From positions 1-6,525 of the forward strand of contig PWHD01000016.1 of the NCBI GenBank assembly GCA_003555335.1: 6,525 nucleotides of DNA, read 5' to 3'. Each line of letters opens with the position of its first letter. Position 1 is the first letter of the stretch. Shown one piece after another: positions 1 to 4,744 of this stretch. The position numbers and the translations under genes were made by a program. Under the pieces are notes generated by a model. It was not told where the DNA came from, searched no databases, and saw nothing but the letters and a program-made list of their open reading frames with translations. The stretch comes from Mollicutes bacterium (GTDB taxonomy: Bacteria; Bacillota_I; Bacilli_A; Izemoplasmatales; Izemoplasmataceae).

Positions 1-106
1 ATCTCCATGTCAAACAAATTTTGGTAAGGGGTTGAGAAGCCACCATTTCATACATTCCCAATAACTTAGAAATTCTTTATTATTAAAGAAGCATGAACTT
101 AACTCA

Positions 107-155
107 ATTATAAATGACTTCGTTATTCCAAAACAGCGCACATCTGTCGCATTTC
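107..155 (-). promoter_or_regulatory. Leftward promoter with upstream regulator box (copy L)
   Basis: Read on the minus strand, positions 155-132 hold GAAAT followed by GCGACAGATGTGCGCTGTT. After exactly 19 nt comes a perfect TATAAT -10 (112-107). The box matches the one upstream of the pheromone precursor at 22 of 24 positions, and that copy also has a -10-like hexamer 19 nt away. No good -35 is present; the end of the box lies where a -35 would be, as expected for an activator-dependent promoter. The box has an imperfect dyad (ACA-NN-TGT core). Transcription would start near position 100 and run off the left edge of the window. That the neighbouring HTH regulator binds here is inferred. Confidence 0.6.
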
Positions 156-159
156 ATAA

Positions 160-195
160 AAAAAACAGGAAATTAGGCCTGATTTCCTGTTTTTT
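160..195 (-). terminator. Rho-independent terminator of the regulator gene
   Basis: A long hairpin pairs 160-173 with 182-195, with an 8-nt loop at 174-181. On the minus strand it ends in a run of eight T (165-158) just after the regulator stop codon at 214. The A-run on the other side would also allow function on the plus strand. Copy L of the regulator box begins only a few bases after the T-run. Confidence 0.85.
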
Positions 196-213
196 CACCC
201 TTCAACCACAAAA

Positions 214-783
214 TCACATAATTTCTTTCTTCAGATATTTCATGATGAACATATGGTAGTTGATGTTGAATTTTTCTTCAATTAATTGAGTAAATCGCGA
301 TATTTTATCCATATTTCCTTCCAAATGCAGCACATTATAACATCGAAATAATGAACTCTCATATTCTTGAAAGTCTTCCAATCCAAAATGTGCTAAAGCT
401 TTATAGTAGTAGAAAAACTCAAATAAATAATATTGCTTATACTGAATGCCCTTGTCGATACCAATTTTAGCAAAGTGGATAACTTTTGGATAATCCTTAA
501 GAAGTCCATACCCTTTGGTTAATCTCATTAGAATCAACGAGATAATCATGTTATTTCCTCCACTCATAATATAATCGTCACTTTCAAACAGTTCACTCAA
601 ACGATCTAATAGTATTATCCTTTTTGGCATATCTAGGTAATTTATGAGGCTACTCATAATAAGAATCTCGATATCCGTATAATAACGATTATTCAGAATA
701 CTGGGATAGTTAATTAAATCAGAGTTCTTTTTAACAAGATCATACTCACTATTCTTGTCTAAATAAAAATCATTGAAAATCAA
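214..783 (-). CDS. C-terminal TPR-like receptor part of the broken regulator
   Basis: This is the part of the interrupted frame that could be read from the in-frame TTG at 783-781, giving 189 residues. No Shine-Dalgarno sequence precedes that TTG, and the open frame continues upstream to the TAG at 838, so independent translation is doubtful. The segment is helical, AT-rich in its codons and rich in Tyr, Phe, Ile and Lys. Its middle (KVIHFAKIGIDKG, then YYYKALAHFGLEDFQEYESS) resembles the paired helices of TPR-like repeats. In RRNPP regulators this domain dimerises and binds the imported peptide. No DNA-binding motif is present in this part alone. It is best treated as the second half of the 214-1134 gene, not as a separate gene. 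Confidence 0.45.
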   Translation of the reverse strand: MIFNDFYLDKNSEYDLVKKNSDLINYPSILNNRYYTDIEILIMSSLINYLDMPKRIILLDRLSELFESDDYIMSGGNNMIISLILMRLTKGYGLLKDYPKVIHFAKIGIDKGIQYKQYYLFEFFYYYKALAHFGLEDFQEYESSLFRCYNVLHLEGNMDKISRFTQLIEEKFNINYHMFIMKYLKKEIM

Positions 784-837
784 TGCATGTTTAAAGTAAA
801 GTTTTTTCTCTTGCTCAATGATGACAGTATTTTCAAT

Positions 838-1134
838 CTACTTTTTTAGAGTTCCAATTTTTGTCTTCTGCCTGTTTACCACTGCATTGTAAAAGTCATT
901 AATTTTTTTACTTTGAATGTTTTTCTCTTCCTCAAACTGGCTCAAGAGTTTTTTTGCTGGTATGCCAAGGCGAGCCGCGAAATGGTCAAGCTTCTCGTAG
1001 GGAATCTCACTTTCACCGCGCCGATATCGCTGATACTGTCGAATTGAAACAATACCATACACAAATTCTTCTTGAGAAAGCTTGCGGCCTCTCCTTACTT
1101 TTTCAAGAAAATTACTCAATTCCATGGAATTCAT
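838..1134 (-). CDS. HTH (XRE/Cro-C1) DNA-binding part of the regulator, 98 aa
   Basis: The helix-turn-helix spans residues 6-62: LSQEEF at 19-24 is the first HTH helix, SIRQYQRYRRGES at 30-42 covers the recognition helix, and IPYEKLDHFAARLGI at 44-58 closes the domain. A charged linker (QFEEEKNIQSKK) follows. The start at ATG 1134 is preceded by GGTGAT (1143-1138), which matches the extended anti-Shine-Dalgarno region; Met4 (1125) is a less supported alternative. Translation ends at TAG 840-838, immediately before the receptor part in the same frame. If made alone, this product would be an HTH protein without its peptide-sensing and dimerisation domain, so it may act constitutively or not at all. 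It is divergent from the pheromone gene, with 136 nt between them. Confidence 0.75.
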   Translation of the reverse strand: MNSMELSNFLEKVRRGRKLSQEEFVYGIVSIRQYQRYRRGESEIPYEKLDHFAARLGIPAKKLLSQFEEEKNIQSKKINDFYNAVVNRQKTKIGTLKK

Positions 1135-1186
1135 GTTATCACCACTTTTCTAAGTGAAAGTCAAGAACAAAAAAGTAAAAAATTCC

Positions 1187-1240
1187 GAAATACGACAAAT
1201 GTGCGCTGTTCAAGGCTGGATTAGTAGCGTATGCTATAGG
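1187..1240 (+). promoter_or_regulatory. Pheromone precursor promoter with regulator box (copy P)
   Basis: Positions 1187-1210 read GAAAT followed by ACGACAAATGTGCGCTGTT. TATGCT (1230-1235) lies 19 nt after the box, the same spacing as TATAAT in copy L. An alternative -10 is the extended form TGcTATAGG (1232-1240); this one aligns better with the TGAGTT that follows the -10 in copy L. No -35 consensus is present, so activator dependence is likely. The start codon of the precursor is 60 nt downstream of the box. Which -10 is used cannot be decided from sequence. Confidence 0.6.
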
Positions 1241-1270
1241 TGAGTTTAAAATTATTTGGAGGCGATTTAG

Positions 1271-1462
1271 ATGAAAAAAATTTTTTGTTTAACAATTACC
1301 TTAGCTTTGTTAACTGGTATTAGTGCATCAAATTTGTTTGGTAGTATTTATGAACCCCTTAGTTTTGACGATGACGAGCTTCCCGAATATGTCTCGCTCG
1401 GCGACCTCGATAACTTCTTCTTGTTCGACGATGACGAGCTTCCCGAATATGTCTCGCTATAG
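1271..1462 (+). CDS. Secreted peptide-pheromone precursor with two identical peptide copies, 63 aa
   Basis: The protein opens with a signal peptide: basic MKK, a hydrophobic core (about residues 4-16) and a likely signal peptidase site after ISA (A19). A short linker follows, then FDDDELPEYVSL at residues 32-43, spacer GDLDNFFL (44-51), and the same 12 residues again at 52-63, ending the protein. GGAGG (1258-1262) is 8 nt from the ATG, an excellent ribosome site. The gene is divergent from an RRNPP-like regulator and preceded by its putative box. In that family a secreted pro-peptide is processed, re-imported by an oligopeptide permease and bound by the regulator; the mature peptide is normally C-terminal, as the second copy is here. 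The acidic repeat would give two identical signal peptides per precursor. I do not recognise this peptide. Function is inferred from architecture and position. Confidence 0.75.
   Translation: MKKIFCLTITLALLTGISASNLFGSIYEPLSFDDDELPEYVSLGDLDNFFLFDDDELPEYVSL
1364..1458 (+). repeat. Tandem near-perfect 35-nt repeat encoding the peptide
   Basis: Positions 1364-1398 and 1424-1458 are identical except for 1366/1426 (TTT versus TTC, both Phe), with a 60-nt period. Synonymous positions are otherwise unchanged, so the duplication is recent or kept uniform by gene conversion. The copies are noticeably richer in G+C than the signal-peptide codons just upstream. Confidence 0.95.
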
Positions 1463-1514
1463 AAAAGAATACACATTGAATGAATAAAACTAAAATACGA
1501 AAGGAATGGAAATT

Positions 1515-1793
1515 ATGAGAAAACAAGAATTCGCAATCGAATTAGAAGGTGTGATCGGTACGATCCATACCTATACCAGAAACCCGTTCATGATGGGCTA
1601 TACGAAAGAATTGAAAAAAGCGGTCAAACAAAATGATGTGGACACCGTCAAGATCATCCTGGACAAGGTGATCGGTTGGTACAATGAAGAACTTGAGAAA
1701 ATCAAGAGCGATGAGTATGTCTTCAACAAGAACATGCACGAGAAGGCTTACGGAATCCTGACCGAATACCGCCAGACCATTCAGTCTTCCTAA
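1515..1793 (+). CDS. Small helical protein of unknown function, 92 aa
   Basis: I do not recognise this family. The start is placed at ATG 1515 because AAGGA (1501-1505) lies 9 nt upstream; an in-frame ATG at 1506 touches the ribosome site and is unlikely. The protein is predominantly helical and soluble, with no signal peptide or membrane segment. It opens MRKQEFAIELEGVIGTIHTY, has a charged helix near the middle (TKELKKAVKQNDVDTVKIIL) and then WYNEELEKIKSDEY. The 52-nt gap after the pheromone precursor contains no terminator, so the two are probably co-transcribed. That makes it a candidate member or target of the signalling circuit. Its base composition resembles the right-hand genes rather than the regulator, so it may instead be a resident gene next to which the cassette landed. 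Confidence 0.7.
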   Translation: MRKQEFAIELEGVIGTIHTYTRNPFMMGYTKELKKAVKQNDVDTVKIILDKVIGWYNEELEKIKSDEYVFNKNMHEKAYGILTEYRQTIQSS

Positions 1794-1816
1794 GTCTTTC
1801 GATTCGGTTTTGGAAC

Positions 1817-1841
1817 AGCCTTTTACCATCAACAAAAGGCT
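1817..1841. other. 8-bp perfect hairpin after the 92-aa gene
   Basis: AGCCTTTT (1817-1824) and AAAAGGCT (1834-1841) form a perfect stem with a 9-nt loop, 24 nt after the stop codon. No T-run follows on either strand, so it is not a classical terminator. It could be a 3' processing or stabilising hairpin. Confidence 0.5.
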
Positions 1842-1917
1842 CTACTCAAGATACATTATAGCACAAAGGGGTATCATACAAAATAAATTCATTGTTTTAT
1901 CTGCGATTTATAATGGC

Positions 1918-1944
1918 AAAGGCCGCACGGATGTGTGGCTTTTT
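1918..1944 (+). terminator. Rho-independent terminator for the plus-strand operon
   Basis: GCCGCAC (1922-1928) pairs with GTGTGGC (1933-1939), including one G-T pair, around loop GGAT. A-T pairs extend the stem outwards and TTTTT (1940-1944) follows. The A-run before the stem would also let it work on the minus strand. Confidence 0.75.
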
Positions 1945-1954
1945 GTCTATAAAG

Positions 1955-1984
1955 AAAGCGCGTCTGAAAAATCAGGCGCGCTTT
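1955..1984 (-). terminator. Hairpin at the methyltransferase stop codon
   Basis: Positions 1955-1967 pair with 1972-1984 (13 bp with one wobble, 4-nt loop), and the TGA stop at 1974-1972 lies inside. The T-run on the minus strand is poor (CTTTATAG), so full termination probably also needs the neighbouring bidirectional hairpin at 1918-1944. Confidence 0.6.
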
Positions 1985-2754
1985 GCTTTTATGAGCATGG
2001 AAAGGGGAATGCCGGACTGCTTGAGATTGAGTACGGCACCGGCATCGTCTTCAAATTCATTGAAGGCGCTGAGAATGAAGCCCTGTTTCAAGATGGAAGT
2101 GAAGAGGTCTGAGAGTGTGTAGGAATAATCATAGAAAGGAAGTGACTTGTCCAGGGTGCTCATATAGGGCATACCGGCGTCACTGATCCACTCCTTCTTC
2201 TCGAAATAGTTGTTCACGATCAAATACGGATATGACGCATTGAAATTATCCTCGCCGGATGCGGCGAGCATGTTGGAGACAGGATGGATTTCGAAGATGA
2301 GCATACGTGCGCCGGGCTTCAGGATGTCGTATGCTTTTTTGAAGATGGCGTCGAGGTCCTTGATCCAGCCAAGCGATCCGACCGTGATCAGCAGAAGATC
2401 GGCCTTTTCACCGGTGGTGTCGATTCGCTGGATGTCTTCGGCGATGAAGTTGGCGTCGAGGCCGAGCGTCTTCGCCATCGCGTTGGCGTCTGCGACCATG
2501 TTTTCGGCGATATCGTAGCCGGTGCCTACCGCATTCATGTTTTTGCAGATGGAAAGGAGTTCCCTGCCGTTGTTGCAGAAAAAGTGGACAATCCTTTTGC
2601 CGTTAAGACGCTCTTCGCGGAGCGCATCTTTCAATACCTCGTGAAGGTAGGCGTCTTTTTCCGTGCACAGCCTATCCAGCAAGGCTGCGGTTTCATAGTT
2701 CCTGTGTTCATAAGCCTGTTCCCAGGCTTTCTTGTTCGCGGCGGTCTTCGACAT
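1972..2754 (-). CDS. Class I SAM-dependent methyltransferase, 260 aa
   Basis: A Rossmann-type methyltransferase core runs from about residue 53 to 160. Motif I is KRIVHFFCNNGRELLSIC (53-70), with FCNNGRE in place of the usual GxGxG. An acidic D81 in GYDIAEN ends strand beta-2 and probably binds the ribose of SAM. AEDIQRID (105-112) is the next SAM-contact loop, and ILKPGARMLIFEIHP (144-158) is a typical post-motif III segment. A less conserved C-terminal part (YFEKKEWI onward) probably holds the substrate site. The substrate cannot be predicted. The start is ATG 2754, with AGGAG (2769-2765) 10 nt upstream; GTG 2763 would lie directly against the ribosome site. It has its own promoter and appears monocistronic. 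Confidence 0.88.
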   Translation of the reverse strand: MSKTAANKKAWEQAYEHRNYETAALLDRLCTEKDAYLHEVLKDALREERLNGKRIVHFFCNNGRELLSICKNMNAVGTGYDIAENMVADANAMAKTLGLDANFIAEDIQRIDTTGEKADLLLITVGSLGWIKDLDAIFKKAYDILKPGARMLIFEIHPVSNMLAASGEDNFNASYPYLIVNNYFEKKEWISDAGMPYMSTLDKSLPFYDYSYTLSDLFTSILKQGFILSAFNEFEDDAGAVLNLKQSGIPLSMLIKAKRA

Positions 2755-2784
2755 GGGATGCACACTCCTGTTTCCGTTTTACCC

Positions 2785-2813
2785 ATTGTAGCATGACCCC
2801 ACACCTTATTCAA
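2785..2813 (-). promoter_or_regulatory. Sigma-A-type promoter of the methyltransferase gene
   Basis: On the minus strand TTGAAT (2813-2808), a 17-nt spacer and TACAAT (2790-2785) form a near-consensus promoter, with TG one base before the -10. Transcription would start near 2778, about 24 nt before the ATG at 2754. Confidence 0.75.
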
Positions 2814-2825
2814 CCGGAGAGCCAT

Positions 2826-2851
2826 AAAAAAAGACCGGTCTTGAGCCGGTC
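2826..2851 (-). terminator. Rho-independent terminator of the membrane-protein pair
   Basis: GACCGG (2833-2838) pairs with CCGGTC (2846-2851) around a 7-nt loop, followed on the minus strand by seven T (2832-2826). The stem overlaps the TGA stop codon (2852-2850) of the second membrane protein. Confidence 0.88.
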
Positions 2852-3128
2852 ATAGGATGTTGCTGATGATATAGAGTATGTAGAGGGTGATGGGAATCAT
2901 GAGCACCGACATCCTGAAATGAAAGACCATCGTGCGGCTGATTTCATTTTTCAGTTTGGGCAAGGCGATGACGAACACGATGTAAAGCAGGATGATTCCG
3001 GCGGATGAAAAATAGACTAAGGGGCCGAAAGGAATGCTGTGATAGAGCATATTGAAGCCGACATTCCAAAGAATGACAGCGAAAATCGCGATGAGACTGC
3101 CTATGATGTAGGGCAATGGTTTCAACAT
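2850..3128 (-). CDS. Small three-helix membrane protein B, 92 aa
   Basis: I do not recognise the family. Three hydrophobic segments are visible at about residues 7-30, 37-56 and 73-91, separated by a basic loop (LPKLKNEISRT). It resembles the upstream 93-residue protein along its length: MKP-like opening with PYI near residue 8, IVFVIALP versus VIVIVLP before the loop, and FHFRMSVLMIP versus KHYRLSLVMIP at the start of helix three. The pair is therefore a tandem duplication. AAGGAGG lies 5 nt before ATG 3128. The gap to the upstream gene is 30 nt without a terminator, so they form one operon. No catalytic residues are apparent; a role in the membrane as a homo- or hetero-oligomer is a guess. 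Confidence 0.8.
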   Translation of the reverse strand: MLKPLPYIIGSLIAIFAVILWNVGFNMLYHSIPFGPLVYFSSAGIILLYIVFVIALPKLKNEISRTMVFHFRMSVLMIPITLYILYIISNIL

Positions 3129-3158
3129 GTCGGCCTCCTTATGGGTGTGTGGGACTCT

Positions 3159-3440
3159 TTACTCTGTCAAGGCGAGTACAATCTGTGTCACCAGGGCGCC
3201 GAGCGGTATCATGACAAGAGAAAGGCGATAATGCTTGATCATTGCTTCTGACATGCTTGAAGAACGTCTGGGCAGAACAATGACGATCACCAGATAAATG
3301 GCTGGAACGAGGATTCCCAGCAAAAGCGGCACGAGGCCGAACAGGTTGCCGGCGACGATAAATAACAGACCGAAAGCCACAAGCAAGAACGTCAGGCCAC
3401 CGATGAGAAATGCGAGGATGTAGGGCATGAAGGGTTTCAT
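3159..3440 (-). CDS. Small three-helix membrane protein A, 93 aa
   Basis: First gene of a two-gene operon with the similar 92-residue protein. Hydrophobic segments lie at about residues 7-31, 34-56 and 73-91. The loop between helices two and three is basic and polar (LPRRSSSMSEAMIKHYR), and by the positive-inside rule probably faces the cytoplasm. The protein is almost all Leu, Val, Ile, Gly and Phe elsewhere. GGGAGG lies 6 nt upstream of ATG 3440. I do not recognise the family and see no binding or catalytic motif. The shared HxRxSxxMIP stretch at the start of helix three is the best conserved feature between the two copies. Confidence 0.8.
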   Translation of the reverse strand: MKPFMPYILAFLIGGLTFLLVAFGLLFIVAGNLFGLVPLLLGILVPAIYLVIVIVLPRRSSSMSEAMIKHYRLSLVMIPLGALVTQIVLALTE

Positions 3441-3491
3441 AATGGGCCTCCCTTTGTCCTTTTATATGAATAGGATACCATGAATCGCCGG

Positions 3492-3515
3492 CTTTGGCTT
3501 CCGAAGTGCCTAAAG
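3492..3515 (-). other. Bulged hairpin between amidohydrolase and membrane-protein genes
   Basis: CTTT and AAAG arms enclose a GG/CC and CTT/AAG stem with small bulges and a CGG loop. It lies 10 nt beyond the amidohydrolase stop codon. There is no T-run after it on the minus strand, so it is at best a weak terminator and some read-through into the membrane-protein genes is possible. I see no convincing promoter in 3441-3491. Confidence 0.35.
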
Positions 3516-3524
3516 AAGGTTCGG

Positions 3525-4667
3525 TCACTTGAAGACGCCGAGGCGAGTGGCGATACGGATATAGGTGTCGACGCCTTTCATCAGCACCGTCTCGTCGAAA
3601 TTGAACTGGCCGCTGTGCAGGGGATGGATGAAGCCACCCGGGATGTTGCGGCTTCCGAGCATGATGAACATGCCGGGGACGGCCTGCTGATAATAGGAGA
3701 AATCCTCAGCGAGCATGAGCGGTTTCAATAAAGTGTATTCATCGGGGGCGAAGGTTCCAGTCATGGCTGTGAACAGGTCATGGTCATTCTCGACGGGCGG
3801 GTGGAGGTCGGTGATGGTGTTTTCGATGGTGACATTGAACGCGGTCTCGATGCCCTTGTCGATTTCGCGCATCCTTTTTTTCAGGTGTGAGAATACCGCG
3901 AAATCAAACGCACGGATGGATCCGGTGAGCGTTGCCTTGTTGGCGATAATGTTTCTGCCCTCACCGACTTTGAGCGTCCCGACATTGATACTGGTGGCGG
4001 TCAGCGGGTCGATGCTTCTGCTGACAATCGTATGATACTGTGAGACGAGTTGTGCGGCGGCCAGAACCGTATCGTGACCAAGGTGCGGTTGTGTGGAATG
4101 GGCGTTCATTCCGGTGATTACCATATCGAAATCGCCGTCCTGGGCGGTAAGGATACCGTCAGCGAGACCGAGCTTGCCCTCTTCCAAGTCCGGATCGAGA
4201 TGAAGGGCGAATATCGCTTCGATGTCCAGGGATCTGAAAAGATCGGTCTTGATAATCTCGCGGGCGCCGCCGTAGGTTTCTTCGGCGGGTTCGAAAATGA
4301 AGGCCACCTGTTTGTTCAAGTCGTCATTGTCCGCTAAGTATTTCGCAAAACCGAGCAACATCGCCATATGGCCGTCGTGGCCACAGGCGTGCATCCTGCC
4401 TTCGTTTTTGGATACGAAGTCCAGACCGGTCTGTTCCTGGATTTCAAGGGCGTCCATATCCGCACGAAACGCGACGGTGCGGGTGGATGCGCCTTTTTTC
4501 AGGGCGATCAGACCCGTTTCGGCGACGATGGTCGTCTCATAACCCATCTCGTGGAGACGGGCTTTTAGATAGGCGTGTGTTCTTGGAAGATCGAAACCGA
4601 TCTCCGGTATCTCGTGCAGGTCGCGTCTGAAGGTTTTGATTGCGTCGAAAAAAGTCGTTGGGGTCAT
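3525..4667 (-). CDS. dapL: M20D amidohydrolase, probable N-acetyldiaminopimelate deacetylase, 380 aa
   Basis: A full-length M20 metallopeptidase-type amidohydrolase. Motifs in order: RRDLHEIPEIGFD (14-26), RADMDALEIQEQTG (68-81), HACGHDGH (93-100, probable metal ligands C95 and H97), EPAEE (126-130, catalytic and ligand Glu), H156 in FALHLDP, the dimerisation domain at about 178-290 with HSTQPHLGHD (190-199), and AEDFSYY with HPLHSGQFNFDE (348-359, ligand H351). The family removes acyl groups from amino acids and includes N-acetyl-DAP deacetylase (YkuR in Bacillus), aminoacylases and hippurate hydrolase. Sequence alone does not choose, but a lysine riboswitch directly upstream points to lysine/DAP synthesis, where it would free LL-diaminopimelate and acetate. 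The start is ATG 4667, with AGAGG (4680-4676) 8 nt upstream; GTG 4676 overlaps that site. Family confidence is high, the specific role moderate. Confidence 0.85.
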   Translation of the reverse strand: MTPTTFFDAIKTFRRDLHEIPEIGFDLPRTHAYLKARLHEMGYETTIVAETGLIALKKGASTRTVAFRADMDALEIQEQTGLDFVSKNEGRMHACGHDGHMAMLLGFAKYLADNDDLNKQVAFIFEPAEETYGGAREIIKTDLFRSLDIEAIFALHLDPDLEEGKLGLADGILTAQDGDFDMVITGMNAHSTQPHLGHDTVLAAAQLVSQYHTIVSRSIDPLTATSINVGTLKVGEGRNIIANKATLTGSIRAFDFAVFSHLKKRMREIDKGIETAFNVTIENTITDLHPPVENDHDLFTAMTGTFAPDEYTLLKPLMLAEDFSYYQQAVPGMFIMLGSRNIPGGFIHPLHSGQFNFDETVLMKGVDTYIRIATRLGVFK

Positions 4668-4691
4668 CTGTAACACCTCTTATGGAATATG

Positions 4692-4717
4692 AAAACCCAT
4701 GAGCGCAGGCTCATGGG
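4692..4717 (-). terminator. Riboswitch-controlled terminator before the amidohydrolase
   Basis: GCTCATGGG and CCCATGAGC (4709-4717 and 4696-4704) form a perfect 9-bp stem with a GCAG-type 4-nt loop, followed on the minus strand by TTTTC. It stands between the lysine aptamer and the ribosome site. TGGGAAA just after P1 (4744-4738) can pair with TTTGCCCA (4722-4715) at the base of this hairpin and is a candidate antiterminator. Confidence 0.8.
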
Positions 4718-4744
4718 CAAACAATCAAAGTTCGATCATTTCCC

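Larger units (their letters stand above)
214..1134 (-). pseudogene. RRNPP-like peptide-responsive regulator interrupted by in-frame TAG
   Basis: One reading frame of 307 codons runs from ATG 1134 to TGA 214-216, broken only by TAG at 840-838 (codon 99). The N-terminal 98 residues are a Cro/C1-type helix-turn-helix. Codons 100-306 are an uninterrupted helical domain like the TPR-like peptide-binding part of PlcR, Rgg and NprR. The joined length of about 306 residues is normal for that family, and a single CAG-to-TAG change would explain the break. The gene sits divergently next to a small secreted peptide gene, the usual RRNPP layout. Seen directly: one stop in one frame and no frameshift. Inferred: the joined protein was a pheromone-sensing transcription regulator. 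It could be a recent pseudogene, a read-through gene, a natural split, or a sequencing error. Confidence 0.7.
132..1210. repeat. 24-nt inverted repeat pair flanking the regulator (132-155 and 1187-1210)
   Basis: The plus strand at 132-155 is the reverse complement of 1187-1210 with only two mismatches (144 and 150). Similarity stops abruptly on both sides. Each copy lies upstream of a -10-like element pointing away from the regulator gene, so the two promoters fire outwards. This fits two operators of one regulator better than the ends of a mobile element: no transposase or target duplication is visible. Confidence 0.85.

Noticed and set aside
10..51. A 13-codon minus-strand ORF, MKWWLLNPLPKFV, downstream of the left box, as a second short pheromone with a Trp-Trp motif
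   Set aside because: No convincing ribosome site, extremely short, and another frame stays open over the same bases to the window edge. Chance cannot be excluded.
1136..1164. TTGACT - 17 nt - TGATAA on the minus strand as the regulator promoter
   Set aside because: The start point would fall inside or after the ATG at 1134 and leave no leader for the GGTGAT ribosome site. The hexamers probably match by chance.
132..1210. The 24-nt inverted pair as terminal repeats of an insertion element or integron-like unit
   Set aside because: No transposase or recombinase lies between them, no flanking target duplication is visible, and both copies hold the same spacing to a -10, which fits promoters.
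1476..1500. An internal promoter (TTGAAT and A-rich stretch) for the 92-aa gene
   Set aside because: No -10 hexamer occurs at an acceptable distance before the ribosome site.
1810..2112. Plus-strand frame of about 100 codons after the 92-aa gene
   Set aside because: It overlaps two hairpins and the 3' end of the well-supported methyltransferase, has no ribosome site and no recognisable domain.
2284..2796. Long plus-strand frame opposite the methyltransferase
   Set aside because: It is antisense to a gene with clear motifs, promoter and ribosome site, and arises from that gene's codon composition. The same holds for plus-strand frames within 3715-4568 and 5389-6152.
838..2852. A reassigned genetic code (TGA as Trp, or TAG as sense) explaining the broken regulator
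   Set aside because: TGA ends several genes at proper positions (1972, 2850, 3525, 4962), and TAG ends the pheromone precursor at the exact end of its second repeat, so both act as stops here. Local read-through of the one TAG remains possible.
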